Shown piece by piece: positions 10,355-19,804 of a DNA stretch of 64,000 bases (position 1 is its first letter; each line of letters opens with the position of its first letter). The notes beneath the pieces are model-generated. The model was not told the DNA's origin. It made no database searches and saw only the letters and a list, made by a program, of their open reading frames with translations. The position numbers were made by a program, and so were the translations under genes. This DNA is from Desulfobaculum bizertense DSM 18034 (GTDB taxonomy: Bacteria > Desulfobacterota > Desulfovibrionia > Desulfovibrionales > Desulfovibrionaceae), in the NCBI RefSeq assembly GCF_900167065.1, contig NZ_FUYA01000011.1, forward strand, positions 33,046-97,045, written 5' to 3'.

Positions 10355-11230
10355 TCAGGACTTGAGATAGACCGTTGGGATAAGCTGGCGGACCGGGAGG
10401 TCCATTCCTGCCAGACTTTCCGAATGCCCAATAAACAGATAGCCCCCGGAATGCAGCTGGGAGCACAGCCGACGCACGATCTGGAATTGTGTTTCCCGAT
10501 CAAAATAAATCAAAACATTTCGGCAAAACACAACATCCATCATCGACCGCAACGTAAACGCTGTCATGAAATTCAGCTGGGAAAAATTCACAGTTCGCCG
10601 GATTTCTGGCCCCACCCGAACCAGCGGCTTTGTTTTGTCCTTGCTTCGGAGCATGTATTTTTTCTTGTAGCGCTCAGGAACCCCCTTGGCCTGATCGATG
10701 GTATACACGGCCCGCTGCGCAGTCTGGAGCGCCTCTCCCGAGATGTCCGTCCCCAGAATGCGATACATAAATCCCGGATGGCCCGCGGCAAAATCAGCGA
10801 GCACCATCCCTAGAGTATATGGCTCTGCGCCGATGGAACACCCAGCACTCCACACCGTGAATGGGCGTCCAGAAAGACGCTCTGCCATCCAGCGGGGCAA
10901 AACCTGATACTTCAAATACTCAAAGTGATGTGCCTCACGGAAAAAATCTGTGGTGTTTGTCGTTACGGCGTCAATGAGGAACGGAATCTCCTGCTTTCCT
11001 TCCTCAGAGTTCAAAACAAGTCTGGTGTAGGCAGAATACGAGCCAATTTCGAGCACGCGCAGGCGTTTTTGCAAGCGGGCCTGCAACATAATTTTTTTTC
11101 GTTCGGGAAGCTGAATCCCACAGGTTGAATAAATAAATGAGGACAGTCGATGAAAATCACCGTCTGACATCCCTGCGGGAAGCCTTGACCGCGCCGTTGA
11201 GCTTTCGCTCTTTTTCGAAGCTTGCCTCAT
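10355..11230 (-). CDS. cheR: chemotaxis protein methyltransferase
   Basis: A 291-residue CheR that methylates receptor glutamates using S-adenosylmethionine. The N-terminal helical domain (about 20-85) is followed by the SAM-binding site [13 protein letters not shown], the ILGTDIS acidic loop and [10 protein letters not shown], which is diagnostic of CheR. No pentapeptide-binding insertion is obvious. GAGGA precedes the ATG. It lies between cheA and cheB with short gaps of 15 and 41 bases, in one operon. Confidence 0.95.
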   Translation of the reverse strand: MRQASKKSESSTARSRLPAGMSDGDFHRLSSFIYSTCGIQLPERKKIMLQARLQKRLRVLEIGSYSAYTRLVLNSEEGKQEIPFLIDAVTTNTTDFFREAHHFEYLKYQVLPRWMAERLSGRPFTVWSAGCSIGAEPYTLGMVLADFAAGHPGFMYRILGTDISGEALQTAQRAVYTIDQAKGVPERYKKKYMLRSKDKTKPLVRVGPEIRRTVNFSQLNFMTAFTLRSMMDVVFCRNVLIYFDRETQFQIVRRLCSQLHSGGYLFIGHSESLAGMDLPVRQLIPTVYLKS

Positions 11231-11245
11231 AGTGTCCTCAGCATA

Positions 11246-13348
11246 TCACACCGAACATACTGGATCATCTGAAATCCGACAGCCGCCCATCATTTTAAAA
11301 ATCTCCTGCACATCAAGGATAAGCGCCATCGTTCCATCTGCCCGAACCGTTGCTCCCGAAAATCCCTGCACCTCATTATACACGGGGCCAAGGCTCCTGA
11401 TAACGGTCTGGTGCTCCCCAACAACAAGATCAACAACCAGCCCCACCCGACGGTTACCAAGCTTGGCGACGACAAGCTGCTCTGCTGTCGAGCAGTCACC
11501 AGACAGCCCAAAGAGATCATGGAGCCGAACCCACGGAATAATCTCGCCCCGAATATCCAAAACCTGCGCGTCGTGCGGAACAAACTCCCGGCACTCCTGC
11601 ACCACGGAAAGTGGAATGACATAATACTCATCCGCGACCCGCACCTGGAGGCCTTCAATAATCGCGAGTGTCAGTGGAATGCGAAGCAGAAAGCGGGTTC
11701 CTGCATCACGCGTACTCTCCACCTCCACAGAACCTCTCAGAGCCTGAATGCCCCGTTGCACCACGTCCAGCCCAACGCCTCGACCAGAAAGGCTGGTCAC
11801 TGTTGAGCTTGTCGTAAAACCGGGTTCAAAAACAAGAGCCAAAATTTCTGAACGCTGCAACTCTTTGTCCCCACTCACAAGATTCAGCTCTCGGGCACGC
11901 GCAAGTATTTTTTCTGGGTCCATGCCGCGCCCGTCATCTTCAATAATAATGCGCACCTCACCGCCTGCATGCTCCGCCGAGACCCGAACGGTCCCAGTCG
12001 CAGGCTTCCCAAGGGCAATGCGCTCCTCTGGCGATTCAATACCATGGTCAGCACAGTTCCGCACAATATGCACCAGCGGGTCTCCAAGATGCTCAAAAAC
12101 AGTCTTGTCGACCTCTGTCTCCTCACCTACTGTTTCCAGTTCAATCTTTTTGTTCAGCTCACGAGACAAATCATGAATGAGCCGACGAAAGCGTGTCAGC
12201 ATGTTGCCAATCGGGAGCATACGCATGGACAGGGTTCGTTCACGCAAACGGACTGACAGACGCTCAAGCTCCTCCGAAAGCCGCTCAAGATGATGCCTGC
12301 TCTCTGTTCCGACAGCCTGCGAAATCTGTGTCTGTACAAGGGCCAGCTCACCAACCAGGGAAACCATTTCATCAAGGCGCTCTGCGGGGACTCGAACGCT
12401 CGACGCCCGCGTAGACTGCTGGATACGTTCTCGTGCCCGCTTCACCGCTGTCTGCTCAACAAGTGCGGATTCAATTTCTTCGGAAGAAACCACCCCGGAG
12501 TCTTCCAAAAGCTCACCCAGTTTTCTTTGCTGACTTAGAGCACTCAGCACTTCATCGGCAGACACAGCACCTCGCTGCATCAGAATATCGCCAAGCTTGG
12601 GCGCATTTTTCCCAGCCTGAGCCTCTGCTCCAAAGGGAAGAAGCTCAAGAGTCACAACGCCCGGCGCGCTATCAACAAAAATAAAGGCATCACGCACAGC
12701 GTTTTCGCTGCAATGCCCCTGAAGCACCATGTCCCAGCCTAAAAAACAACGATCACTTTCATATGCATCAAGCCGGGGGACAGCGTCAGTCCGAAGGACA
12801 ATGGACAGCTCACCTAGAGCGCGAAGTTCAGCAAAAAGGCTGGAAAAATCCACTCCATCAACAAACGATGAAGCCTCAGGCCGAAAACGAATACGAAAAC
12901 TCTTGAACTCCTGGAGAGGCTCGCCTTCATTTTGAGAAAGGGAGGAAGAAAAGGGTTCTGGTTCTGCATTTTGCACATGAACAAGCGTAGCCATCTGCCG
13001 AACAATCTGTTCACCCGCAGAGTCCTGCACATCAGCACCACGAAGCACGGCCCGCAAGTGGTCCCGCGAGCACAGCGTCAGTTCGATCAGCTCAGGCTGC
13101 AAAAGCTCAAGGTCAGAGCGTACCGCATCAAAAATATTCTCCACCTGATGCGCAAAATCCGAAGCCCGGTCTTCTCCAACCATCGCGGCAATGCCCTTGA
13201 CCGTATGCAGCGCACGAAAAACACGATCAACACAATCCTGTTTCTCGCCCTCTCCCTCTTCCAGCTCCAGCAGGGCCGCCTCAAGATCGCGCAAATTCTC
13301 TCGCACTTCTTCCAGAAAAAGTTCCTGCGTATTCTTGTCGAGTGCCAT
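11246..13348 (-). CDS. cheA: chemotaxis histidine kinase CheA
   Basis: A 700-residue hybrid-free CheA. The P1 Hpt domain carries the phospho-accepting His in ALHTVKG (about residue 48). A poorly conserved stretch (about 140-290) occupies the P2 region and includes a GDILMQRGAV...LGELL repeat-like segment. The dimerisation helices follow, then the ATPase with N box IVRNCADHGIES, G1 EDDGRGMD and G2 GRGVGLDVV. A CheW-like regulatory domain lies at the C-terminus. It phosphorylates CheY (not in this window) and the neighbouring CheB. GGGAG precedes the ATG. Confidence 0.96.
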   Translation of the reverse strand: MALDKNTQELFLEEVRENLRDLEAALLELEEGEGEKQDCVDRVFRALHTVKGIAAMVGEDRASDFAHQVENIFDAVRSDLELLQPELIELTLCSRDHLRAVLRGADVQDSAGEQIVRQMATLVHVQNAEPEPFSSSLSQNEGEPLQEFKSFRIRFRPEASSFVDGVDFSSLFAELRALGELSIVLRTDAVPRLDAYESDRCFLGWDMVLQGHCSENAVRDAFIFVDSAPGVVTLELLPFGAEAQAGKNAPKLGDILMQRGAVSADEVLSALSQQRKLGELLEDSGVVSSEEIESALVEQTAVKRARERIQQSTRASSVRVPAERLDEMVSLVGELALVQTQISQAVGTESRHHLERLSEELERLSVRLRERTLSMRMLPIGNMLTRFRRLIHDLSRELNKKIELETVGEETEVDKTVFEHLGDPLVHIVRNCADHGIESPEERIALGKPATGTVRVSAEHAGGEVRIIIEDDGRGMDPEKILARARELNLVSGDKELQRSEILALVFEPGFTTSSTVTSLSGRGVGLDVVQRGIQALRGSVEVESTRDAGTRFLLRIPLTLAIIEGLQVRVADEYYVIPLSVVQECREFVPHDAQVLDIRGEIIPWVRLHDLFGLSGDCSTAEQLVVAKLGNRRVGLVVDLVVGEHQTVIRSLGPVYNEVQGFSGATVRADGTMALILDVQEIFKMMGGCRISDDPVCSV

Positions 13349-13363
13349 GAAGAGACTCCCGGT

Positions 13364-13684
13364 TTACTCGTCTCGCTGGAGCACACCCAGCTTATGCAAA
13401 TCCAGACCAAGTTCAGCAGCACACTGCGTCAGACAGCTAGGCGGAGTCCCAACCAGCCGAACGCTACGATCCGTTGCCTGTGCTTCCTTTATGGTCGCCA
13501 CAAGAAACTGAATAAACGCAATATCACATGCTGAGACCTGAGAAAGGTCAAGCAGCAGGGATTCCTGTTCCTGTAAGGCATGATACATGGGCTGCACCAG
13601 AGAGCTGACGTTATCAAGCGTCCAGCCTCCAGAGAGCTGCATTTCTGAACCATTATGTTCTACGGAAACTCTATGGTTTTTCAT
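13364..13684 (-). CDS. STAS-domain protein of the chemotaxis operon
   Basis: From the ATG at 13684, with a strong GGAGGGAG site, this is a 106-residue single STAS domain; an in-frame extension to 13732 is less likely. It resembles anti-sigma factor antagonists: LLLDLSQVSACDIAFIQFL carries the loop with the potential phospho-site, although the usual D-S-S/T is D-L-S...A-C-D. It sits immediately upstream of cheA. In such operons STAS proteins may act as partner-binding modules; its specific target is unknown. Confidence 0.8.
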   Translation of the reverse strand: MKNHRVSVEHNGSEMQLSGGWTLDNVSSLVQPMYHALQEQESLLLDLSQVSACDIAFIQFLVATIKEAQATDRSVRLVGTPPSCLTQCAAELGLDLHKLGVLQRDE

Positions 13685-13775
13685 ACTTGCTCCCTCCTCA
13701 TGGGTGCAAAGTCGAAACTCCCAGTTCTCCATAGTACGACGTATTTGAAAAAAGAGGCAAGGAAGGAAAAAGAAA

Positions 13776-13797
13776 AATGGCCCGTGACAGGGCCATT
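13776..13797 (-). terminator. intrinsic terminator
   Basis: An 8-bp stem AATGGCCC/GGGCCATT is followed by a T-rich run on the minus strand. It ends transcription of the small gene at 13807-14121 before the STAS-cheA operon. Confidence 0.7.
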
Positions 13798-13806
13798 CAG
13801 GTATTT

Positions 13807-14121
13807 TTACAGTTTTTTTCTTCGCATGGAGCAGTGCTCGTCTTCGGTAAACTCTCCCAGATTATAGAGCCGGATTTTATGACTCCTTGGGAACTCTACA
13901 CGAGACACGCGCTTAATCTGTTTTCGAAGCTCAGCGCCTTCGTTAACAACAAGGTCCCGCTGCTCGAAACCATTTTCCACGATGCGAATCCGCCTGGAGT
14001 CCATCCGAATAAACAGGACAGAACGATCCCGCTTATACGACCGCGTATCCACACAGTGCCCCACTGGAAGTTTGTCAATCTGCCGGGTCAATTCTTTGAG
14101 AAAGGTCACCTTATCCAACAC
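13807..14121 (-). CDS. small basic protein of unknown function
   Basis: A 104-residue, strongly basic protein (many Arg/Lys; no Cys cluster or membrane segment). I do not recognise a family. The start is a GTG at 14121 or the following TTG, preceded by a GGGGGA-rich stretch. It follows the aminopeptidase gene by 35 bases and ends at its own terminator, so it is probably co-transcribed with the peptidase. Coding status is likely but not certain. Confidence 0.5.
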   Translation of the reverse strand: MLDKVTFLKELTRQIDKLPVGHCVDTRSYKRDRSVLFIRMDSRRIRIVENGFEQRDLVVNEGAELRKQIKRVSRVEFPRSHKIRLYNLGEFTEDEHCSMRRKKL

Positions 14122-14156
14122 AGACCAAATCCCCCTTTCCCGAAGGCTGCGCAGGT

Positions 14157-15356
14157 CTACAGAGTAAACTGACCATTTTCATAAATGCACGTGTGTGAGC
14201 CATCCCGCATAATCGCAGTGACTCGCTTCTTTTCAGTATTGACCAAATCCCAGTGCAATGCAGAGCTGTTGAAGCCCAGCGCCTTTTTCAGCTCTGGAGA
14301 AAGCTCTCCCGCTGTGCCTGCATAAGTCGAGGCATACGATGCTCCAACAGCGATGTGGCAATTACCATATTCACCACCATAATTTTCATCAAACAGTGTG
14401 GAAGCCATAAACGCATCAATGGGAGAGAACCGGGCGTCAGTCAAAGAGAATTCACCAACCCTGTTGGCACCTTCGTCCATTGAAAGCTGCTGAATCAAAT
14501 ACTCCTCGCCCTCTTCTGCGCTAGCGTTGATAACCTTCCCCTCGCTAAACTCCAGCCGCGCGCCTTTAACTCGATTCCCATCACGGAATGAAGGCTGATC
14601 GGCATAATACACACCGCGCGTTTTGCGGTAGTCTGGAGACACATAAATTTCAAAACTTGGGATGTTGTGGCCAGTCACACCAAGCCACTGGCGATGCTCA
14701 CCAAGTCCAACAACAAGGTCAACCTGATCAGATTCAACATGCAGCTCGCGGACAGGCAGGCTCGTCAGCGCTTCCCTCAGGCCTTTGACATCACGCAAAA
14801 CATGCTTCCATTCCATAACCGGATCAGCCTTTGTCAGATAGCAGGCCCGGGCAATCTTGCGCGCGTAGTCATCAAGGCTCATTCCAGCTTTCTCAGCAAG
14901 GGCTTTTGTCGGCCACAGACACAGGGACCAGCTGTAGTCCCCATTCTGCTCACGAGTATCCAGAATATCCCGAAGAGGCTTCCGTGCACGAGAAACCATG
15001 CCCATTGAGGAGGGATCGACATGCGAAAGATGAGTCAGTGACTCTGGAGCCAAAAGATGGATGGAGGCATTCAGGGCTTCGCTCATCTCTTTTTGTCCCG
15101 GCACAGTGTAGGACAGCTGCGAGGGGCTGGCAGCATCATAAAAGCTCTGCTCCATAAACGGAGTGCTACGCATGCGCTGAACAGTATGAAGATGACGATT
15201 TGTCAACAGCCTGTATACCGATTCTGCCAGCGGCAGGGCTGGCCTGTCCCAGTGAATGACGGCAAGGTGTCCAGGCTTGAGGGGTGCAGGACGAGACGCA
15301 TCAATAGCCCAAACCATGACCTCGGCGTACTTTTCAATCTCTGTTGCGGACAGCAT
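14157..15356 (-). CDS. M29-family metallo-aminopeptidase
   Basis: A 399-residue protein from the ATG at 15356 with AAGGAG upstream; the longer frame to 15518 is unlikely to be translated. It matches the M29 (AmpS/AmpT/PepS) thermophilic aminopeptidase family. Supporting segments are GARLEFSEGKVINASAEEGEEY-like core pieces, VGEFSLTDARFSPI, GNCHIAVGASY and SALHWDLV near the C-terminus, which together carry the two-metal ligands (Glu, His, Asp). It should cleave N-terminal residues from peptides in the cytoplasm. Confidence 0.85.
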   Translation of the reverse strand: MLSATEIEKYAEVMVWAIDASRPAPLKPGHLAVIHWDRPALPLAESVYRLLTNRHLHTVQRMRSTPFMEQSFYDAASPSQLSYTVPGQKEMSEALNASIHLLAPESLTHLSHVDPSSMGMVSRARKPLRDILDTREQNGDYSWSLCLWPTKALAEKAGMSLDDYARKIARACYLTKADPVMEWKHVLRDVKGLREALTSLPVRELHVESDQVDLVVGLGEHRQWLGVTGHNIPSFEIYVSPDYRKTRGVYYADQPSFRDGNRVKGARLEFSEGKVINASAEEGEEYLIQQLSMDEGANRVGEFSLTDARFSPIDAFMASTLFDENYGGEYGNCHIAVGASYASTYAGTAGELSPELKKALGFNSSALHWDLVNTEKKRVTAIMRDGSHTCIYENGQFTL

Positions 15357-15453
15357 TCTGGCTCCTTTTGTGTAAAAACTCTCTGAGCGCTCAACCGCAA
15401 GCGCCCTACCTTCATATGCCATGCAAGCCGCTACGAAAGCAAGATTACGGGAC

Positions 15454-15482
15454 AAAAAAAGCCCCCACCGACTGGCAGGGGC
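15454..15482 (-). terminator. intrinsic terminator after the glycosyltransferase
   Basis: A GCCCCTGCC...GGGGGC hairpin with a T7 run on the minus strand lies directly after the glycosyltransferase stop. It is almost identical to the hairpin at 16678-16706. Confidence 0.85.
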
Positions 15483-15489
15483 TGAAAGT

Positions 15490-16611
15490 CTAATGCATCT
15501 GCTGCGCCGCGCTTTCATATTTTTTCAAAACATGGAGCGCCTGACGGGAATGCGGCTTAAAATACGCCTTGAGTCGTCGGCGCCAGACATGGAATGGTGA
15601 ATCTTTGTCGACCGAACGCTTTTTGGCACTCTTGTTTTGCAAAGGGGCCAGAGCGCGCTCAACTGCATCAAGATTCTGCTGAATCAACGCATCAATAAGC
15701 GGCAAGAACTCTTCCCGCGCTTTCAGTTCCGGAGCCAGAAAGTCCTTTCGGAACCACTGCGGGTCAAGCCCTTCAAAAATCTCCAGACTAATCTCCAGCG
15801 CCCGCTCACGCCATGCGGCATTTTCTCCGACCAGCCGAGGAGCAAGCTTAAAGATGTCGCGACAATAATTCTCATTAAGGTACTTCACCAAAGGCTTGAT
15901 CTGCTTCTCTCGCACCAGAGTTTCTTTCACAAAACGAAAATGTCCAAGCTGGTGCTCAACTTCCCGAGAAATCCCTGAGCCAGGGTGTTTGTGATCCTGT
16001 CTAAAATAATAGATAAAGTCAGGACATTGAGAAAAACTTCCAACCTTGGTCAGAGCCTCATACATCGTGCAAACGTCCTGCCCCAGCTTATAGTTCGGGT
16101 GTGGGAGGTCGATTTTTCGAATAAAATCAACGTTAAAAATCCAGCGCCACACAACCTTGCTTTTCCAGTAGTCTGGATTAGCAAAACTCGTCCGGTGGGC
16201 CTCCGGCTTATAGAAGTATTCACGTGTATTAAACGTGGTGTCAGAAAAAACAATGGCGTTACCGCATACCATATCCACGTTGTCCTGATATGCCAGCCCG
16301 ACCATTTTTTCAGCACAGGTTTCATCCACAAAATCATCGGCATCAAGCCACAGAATAAATTCACCAGTCGCATTGTCCTGCCCAACGCGACGTGCAGCAG
16401 CCAAGCCCTGATTTTCCTGATGAATCACTCGTACCCGTGAATCTTTTTCTGCAAAACGGTCAGCAATGACACTTGTCATATCTTTGGAACCGTCATCAAC
16501 AATAAGCACTTCAATATCTGATTCTGTTTGCGACAAACAGGATTCAACTGCTACAGGAAGCCATCTTTCCATATTATACGCAGGAATCGCAAAAGTGAGC
16601 TTTGGTCTCAT
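15490..16611 (-). CDS. family 2 glycosyltransferase
   Basis: A 373-residue GT-A fold glycosyltransferase. The N-terminal nucleotide-sugar binding region shows FAIPAYN, VLIVDDGSKD and the metal-binding LWLDADDF (DXD-type). The C-terminal half is helical and ends in a basic tail. No membrane helices are visible. The acceptor cannot be predicted; it is flanked by terminators on both sides, so it is a single-gene unit and not part of a surface polysaccharide cluster. Confidence 0.88.
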   Translation of the reverse strand: MRPKLTFAIPAYNMERWLPVAVESCLSQTESDIEVLIVDDGSKDMTSVIADRFAEKDSRVRVIHQENQGLAAARRVGQDNATGEFILWLDADDFVDETCAEKMVGLAYQDNVDMVCGNAIVFSDTTFNTREYFYKPEAHRTSFANPDYWKSKVVWRWIFNVDFIRKIDLPHPNYKLGQDVCTMYEALTKVGSFSQCPDFIYYFRQDHKHPGSGISREVEHQLGHFRFVKETLVREKQIKPLVKYLNENYCRDIFKLAPRLVGENAAWRERALEISLEIFEGLDPQWFRKDFLAPELKAREEFLPLIDALIQQNLDAVERALAPLQNKSAKKRSVDKDSPFHVWRRRLKAYFKPHSRQALHVLKKYESAAQQMH

Positions 16612-16677
16612 AATGCCCCCAAAAGAGAATGATTTCTCGCGTAACCATTTATTTTGTTGAATTCAAGGCTTTTCCAT

Positions 16678-16706
16678 AAAAAAAGCCCCCACCGACTGGC
16701 AGGGGC
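16678..16706 (-). terminator. intrinsic terminator after the ABC transporter operon
   Basis: The same GCCCCTGCC...GGGGGC hairpin as at 15454-15482, followed by a T-run on the minus strand, ends the glutamine-type transporter operon 22 bases after the ATPase stop. Confidence 0.85.
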
Positions 16707-16727
16707 TGAAAAAACGAAAGAAAAAAA

Positions 16728-17459
16728 TCAGTCTTTGAACGCAACCTTTCCAAGAAAATCACGCAGGCGTTCATTCTTGGGGTTGGCGAAAAATGCGCCC
16801 GGCTCATTTTCTTCAACAATGTGTCCTTTGTCGAAGAAGATCACACGGTCTGCGACTTCTTTTGCAAAACCCATTTCGTGCGTGACCACAATCATGGTCA
16901 TACCTTCACGGGCAAGGCCTTTCATAACCTCAAGGACTTCACCAACAAGCTCTGGGTCCAAAGCAGATGTTGGCTCGTCAAAAAGAATAACTTTAGGACG
17001 AAGTGCAAGAGAACGCGCAATAGCAACGCGCTGCTTCTGGCCACCAGAAAGCTGGTCAGGGTACATCAGCGCCTTGTCCTCAAGGCCAACCTTGCCCAAA
17101 AGCTGAACACCAAGGTCCTCAGCTTCTGCCTTGGACATTTTCCGGACCTTGACCGGGCCAAGCGTCACGTTATCCAGCACAGTCATATGCGGGAACAGAT
17201 TAAACTGCTGGAACACCATGCAGGCTTCCGAACGGACATAGTTAATGTCAGTGCCAGGGTCCATGATGTTATAGCCATCGACTTCGATAACGCCAGAACT
17301 TGGCTCTTCGAGACGGTTGATACAGCGAAGCACAGTGGACTTACCAGAACCAGAGGGGCCAATAACGACAACCACTTCGCCAGCATTCACCTGCATATCA
17401 ATACCCTTAATGACTTCAAGGTCACCAAAGGATTTGTGCAAATTTTTAATCTTAATCAT
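16728..17459 (-). CDS. glnQ: polar amino acid ABC transporter ATP-binding protein
   Basis: A 243-residue ABC ATPase of the GlnQ/HisP type. It has Walker [11 protein letters not shown]-loop FQQFNLFPH, signature LSGGQKQR, Walker [13 protein letters not shown] and switch His in VVTHEMGF. It powers uptake through the adjacent permease, using the binding protein at 18229-18978. The symbol is by family; the true substrate (Gln, Glu, Asp or another polar amino acid) is not proven by sequence. It is last in the operon. Confidence 0.93.
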   Translation of the reverse strand: MIKIKNLHKSFGDLEVIKGIDMQVNAGEVVVVIGPSGSGKSTVLRCINRLEEPSSGVIEVDGYNIMDPGTDINYVRSEACMVFQQFNLFPHMTVLDNVTLGPVKVRKMSKAEAEDLGVQLLGKVGLEDKALMYPDQLSGGQKQRVAIARSLALRPKVILFDEPTSALDPELVGEVLEVMKGLAREGMTMIVVTHEMGFAKEVADRVIFFDKGHIVEENEPGAFFANPKNERLRDFLGKVAFKD

Positions 17460-17478
17460 AAAATTCTATCTTTTCCGT

Positions 17479-18141
17479 CTATCGACAGGCCATACGTTTT
17501 TCCAAAATGCGAAGACCCTGAGCAATGGACAGCGTCATCACGAGGTAAACCAGACCAACAGTCATATACACCTCAAACGCTCGGAAATTCACGGCTGTGA
17601 TTTCCTGCCCCGTCCGCATCAGCTCGGAAACACCAATGACCATAAGCAGGGAGGTGTCTTTCAAACTAATGATAAACTGGTTTCCCAGCGGCGGAATCAT
17701 GCGCTTAAATGCCTGCGGCCAGATGATGTACCGCATGGTCTGCATTCTGGTCAAACCAATGGAACGACCTGCTTCCATCTGCCCCGGATCAATGGACTGG
17801 ATAGAGCCACGCACGATCTCTGCGATATACGCTCCGGAGTTGACGGCAATAACAATAGTGCCAGCGACAACGGGAGGAATTCTGAAACCCATTGCCATAG
17901 GCAGACCAAAGTACAGGAACATGGCCTGCACCAGCATCGGTGTTCCGCGAATAATTTCAATGTACACCACGGCAATTTTTCGCAGAAAACCATTCTGGGA
18001 AATCTTCAGCATACCCATCAGGACACCGATGACAAAGCCAAAGAACAGGCCACCAATGGTCAAAATAACGGTAAGATGCACGCCTCGCATAAGCTGAGGC
18101 AACACCTCTACCATAACACTGGGATCAAAATTGAAAGCCAT
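17479..18141 (-). CDS. glnP: polar amino acid ABC transporter permease
   Basis: A 220-residue inner-membrane permease of the HisM/GlnP class with about five hydrophobic helices. The EAA loop that docks the ATPase is visible as EAGRSIGLTRMQTMRYIIWPQA-type sequence around residues 135-155. The N-terminal LMRGVHLTVILT motif is typical. Only one permease gene is present, so it presumably forms a homodimer. It sits between the binding-protein gene and the ATPase gene. Confidence 0.92.
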   Translation of the reverse strand: MAFNFDPSVMVEVLPQLMRGVHLTVILTIGGLFFGFVIGVLMGMLKISQNGFLRKIAVVYIEIIRGTPMLVQAMFLYFGLPMAMGFRIPPVVAGTIVIAVNSGAYIAEIVRGSIQSIDPGQMEAGRSIGLTRMQTMRYIIWPQAFKRMIPPLGNQFIISLKDTSLLMVIGVSELMRTGQEITAVNFRAFEVYMTVGLVYLVMTLSIAQGLRILEKRMACR

Positions 18142-18163
18142 ATAACACCATATCTATTTTTTT

Positions 18164-18200
18164 CAAAAAAATACCGGGGACGGCACAAGTGGCCGCCCCC
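18164..18200 (-). terminator. attenuating hairpin between binding protein and permease genes
   Basis: A GGGGCGGCC...GGCCGUCCCC-type stem followed by a T7 run on the minus strand lies between glnH and glnP. Such hairpins often let the binding protein be made in excess over the membrane components. Confidence 0.75.
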
Positions 18201-18228
18201 GAGACAATCATCAAGGAATGTGGAAAAT

Positions 18229-18978
18229 CTAGCGAGGCTCGGTGCCAAACCACTTTACATAAAGCTCGCGGTAGGTGCCGTTCTCACGCAGGGTTTTCAG
18301 AGCGGCGTTGACCTTAGGAGCCAGTTCGCTGCCCTTGGGGAAGCCGATGCCATATGCCTGACCGTGGTACAGGGGGCCAACGACCTTCACCTGACCCTTG
18401 CCAGCCTTACGCATGAAGTCGGTAATAACCGGATAATCAAAGACCACTGCGTCAGCGCCGCGGCTCATGAGTTCCATGAACATTGCGTCGTTGTTCGGGA
18501 ACAGGCTGACGTGCTTTGCGCCAGCGCGCTCGTTCACGAGGTCTGCACTTGTGGTACCGAGCTTGGTTGAAACAACCTTGCCCTTGAGGTCTTCGATTTT
18601 GCTCACAGAATTGTTGTCTTTCAGAACGAGGATAGCGAGACCGGAGTTGTAATAGCCATCGGAGAAATCGATAACTTTTGCACGCTCAGGCTTGATGCTC
18701 ATGCCTGCAATGCCGACATCCAGCTGGCCAGTCTGAAGACCGGGAACAATGCCGTTAAAGTCCATCGGCTGGAGTTCGTACTCAATGCCAATTTCCTTGG
18801 CAATTGCGTCCCACAGCTCAACGTCAAAGCCTGTGTGCTCACCGGTCTGCGGGTCTTTGTACTCAAAAGGAGGGAAGTTTGTGTCTGTGCCAACGACAAT
18901 TTTATCCGCTGCAAATGCGACGGTGCTCATGGCAACGAGCATTGCCACAGCGACAAACAGTGTCATAATCCGTTTCAT
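18229..18978 (-). CDS. glnH: periplasmic amino acid-binding protein
   Basis: A 249-residue family 3 solute-binding protein. The signal peptide runs to about residue 23 (VAMSTVAFA cut before ADKI). The mature start KIVVGTDTNFPPFEY, the GFDVELWDAIAKEIG segment and the DVGIAGMSIKPERAKVIDFS motif are characteristic. GGAGG precedes the ATG. It is the first gene of the transporter operon. The 819 bases upstream, to rmuC, hold its promoter but no other clear gene. Confidence 0.93.
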   Translation of the reverse strand: MKRIMTLFVAVAMLVAMSTVAFAADKIVVGTDTNFPPFEYKDPQTGEHTGFDVELWDAIAKEIGIEYELQPMDFNGIVPGLQTGQLDVGIAGMSIKPERAKVIDFSDGYYNSGLAILVLKDNNSVSKIEDLKGKVVSTKLGTTSADLVNERAGAKHVSLFPNNDAMFMELMSRGADAVVFDYPVITDFMRKAGKGQVKVVGPLYHGQAYGIGFPKGSELAPKVNAALKTLRENGTYRELYVKWFGTEPR

Positions 18979-19804
18979 ATCGGTCCTCCAATTGATGAAA
19001 AATGTAAGTCTTACGATAAGATAAGATAAACGTCTGCCCTCTCCCAGAATGCAGACCTTGTCGTCATTTGACGACAGTGTTCTTGCCTTAATTTGCCATG
19101 AGACGCAAGGAGAATTTTCAATTTTGAAGAAATAGGCTCACCGTTTTTCAACCGTGGCATTCTGCCAGCACTCTTCCAAATGTGGTAAATTTTCTCCACA
19201 AGGCAGACAATGCGCTTTCATTTTCTTCAAAAAAAGGTCCATTTTTCCCGAGGGAATACCCTCAAATCGTTTTCCATTTATATGATGGAAAAACCCTGTA
19301 CCTGCGCCTGTATCTCTAAATCCATGACGTTTTGCATGTCCTGCACCGTTTATATCACAGAGAGCAGGAGCTTTCATCCTCATAGCAGTCAATTCTGCTG
19401 TCCTTCGCGCTTTTTCGTCATGTCCTCACAAAACCAGACACAGAAAAGCAGAATCATTCGGAGAACTTCCCTTCTCCAAAATCGTTGAGGCGTCTCCCCC
19501 TACTCATTCCTCAAGGAAACGTCTTGTCTTTTCCAAAGGAGAATTGCCGCCTTACACATTTATGTAAAAAAGACATTTTTCCCATCTAGAATTTTCTCTT
19601 ATATATAATGATATGAACGGCAACAGTTTTCTTTGGATGCTCCTTTTCATCGCCAACAAAACAAGGCACTCTTTGAGCGTGTCCTGTGAGACGCCCCCCC
19701 CTGATGCGAGGACACAATACATCGTCTTTATATTTGGATAGCGACGAGAATGTGTGCACACAGCGTGAACCGCACACAGCATGTCTACAAAGGAGAGCAC
19801 CCGT
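18979..19804. other. 826-bp intergenic region
   Basis: This gap separates divergent glnH and rmuC. I see no strong gene. A minus-strand frame at 19138-19383 (about 81 residues with CLPCGENLPHLEECW near its end) is intact but lacks a convincing ribosome site; it is possible at best. Low-complexity T-rich stretches near 19400-19560 may hold promoters. Confidence 0.4.
19138..19383 (-). CDS. possible small protein (low confidence)
   Basis: An open frame of about 81 residues from the ATG at 19383. The C-terminal half, with a CxxC and a further Cys, reads more protein-like than the opposite strand, but no ribosome site or recognisable family supports it. It is listed only because the surrounding gap is long. 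Confidence 0.18.
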   Translation of the reverse strand: MRMKAPALCDINGAGHAKRHGFRDTGAGTGFFHHINGKRFEGIPSGKMDLFLKKMKAHCLPCGENLPHLEECWQNATVEKR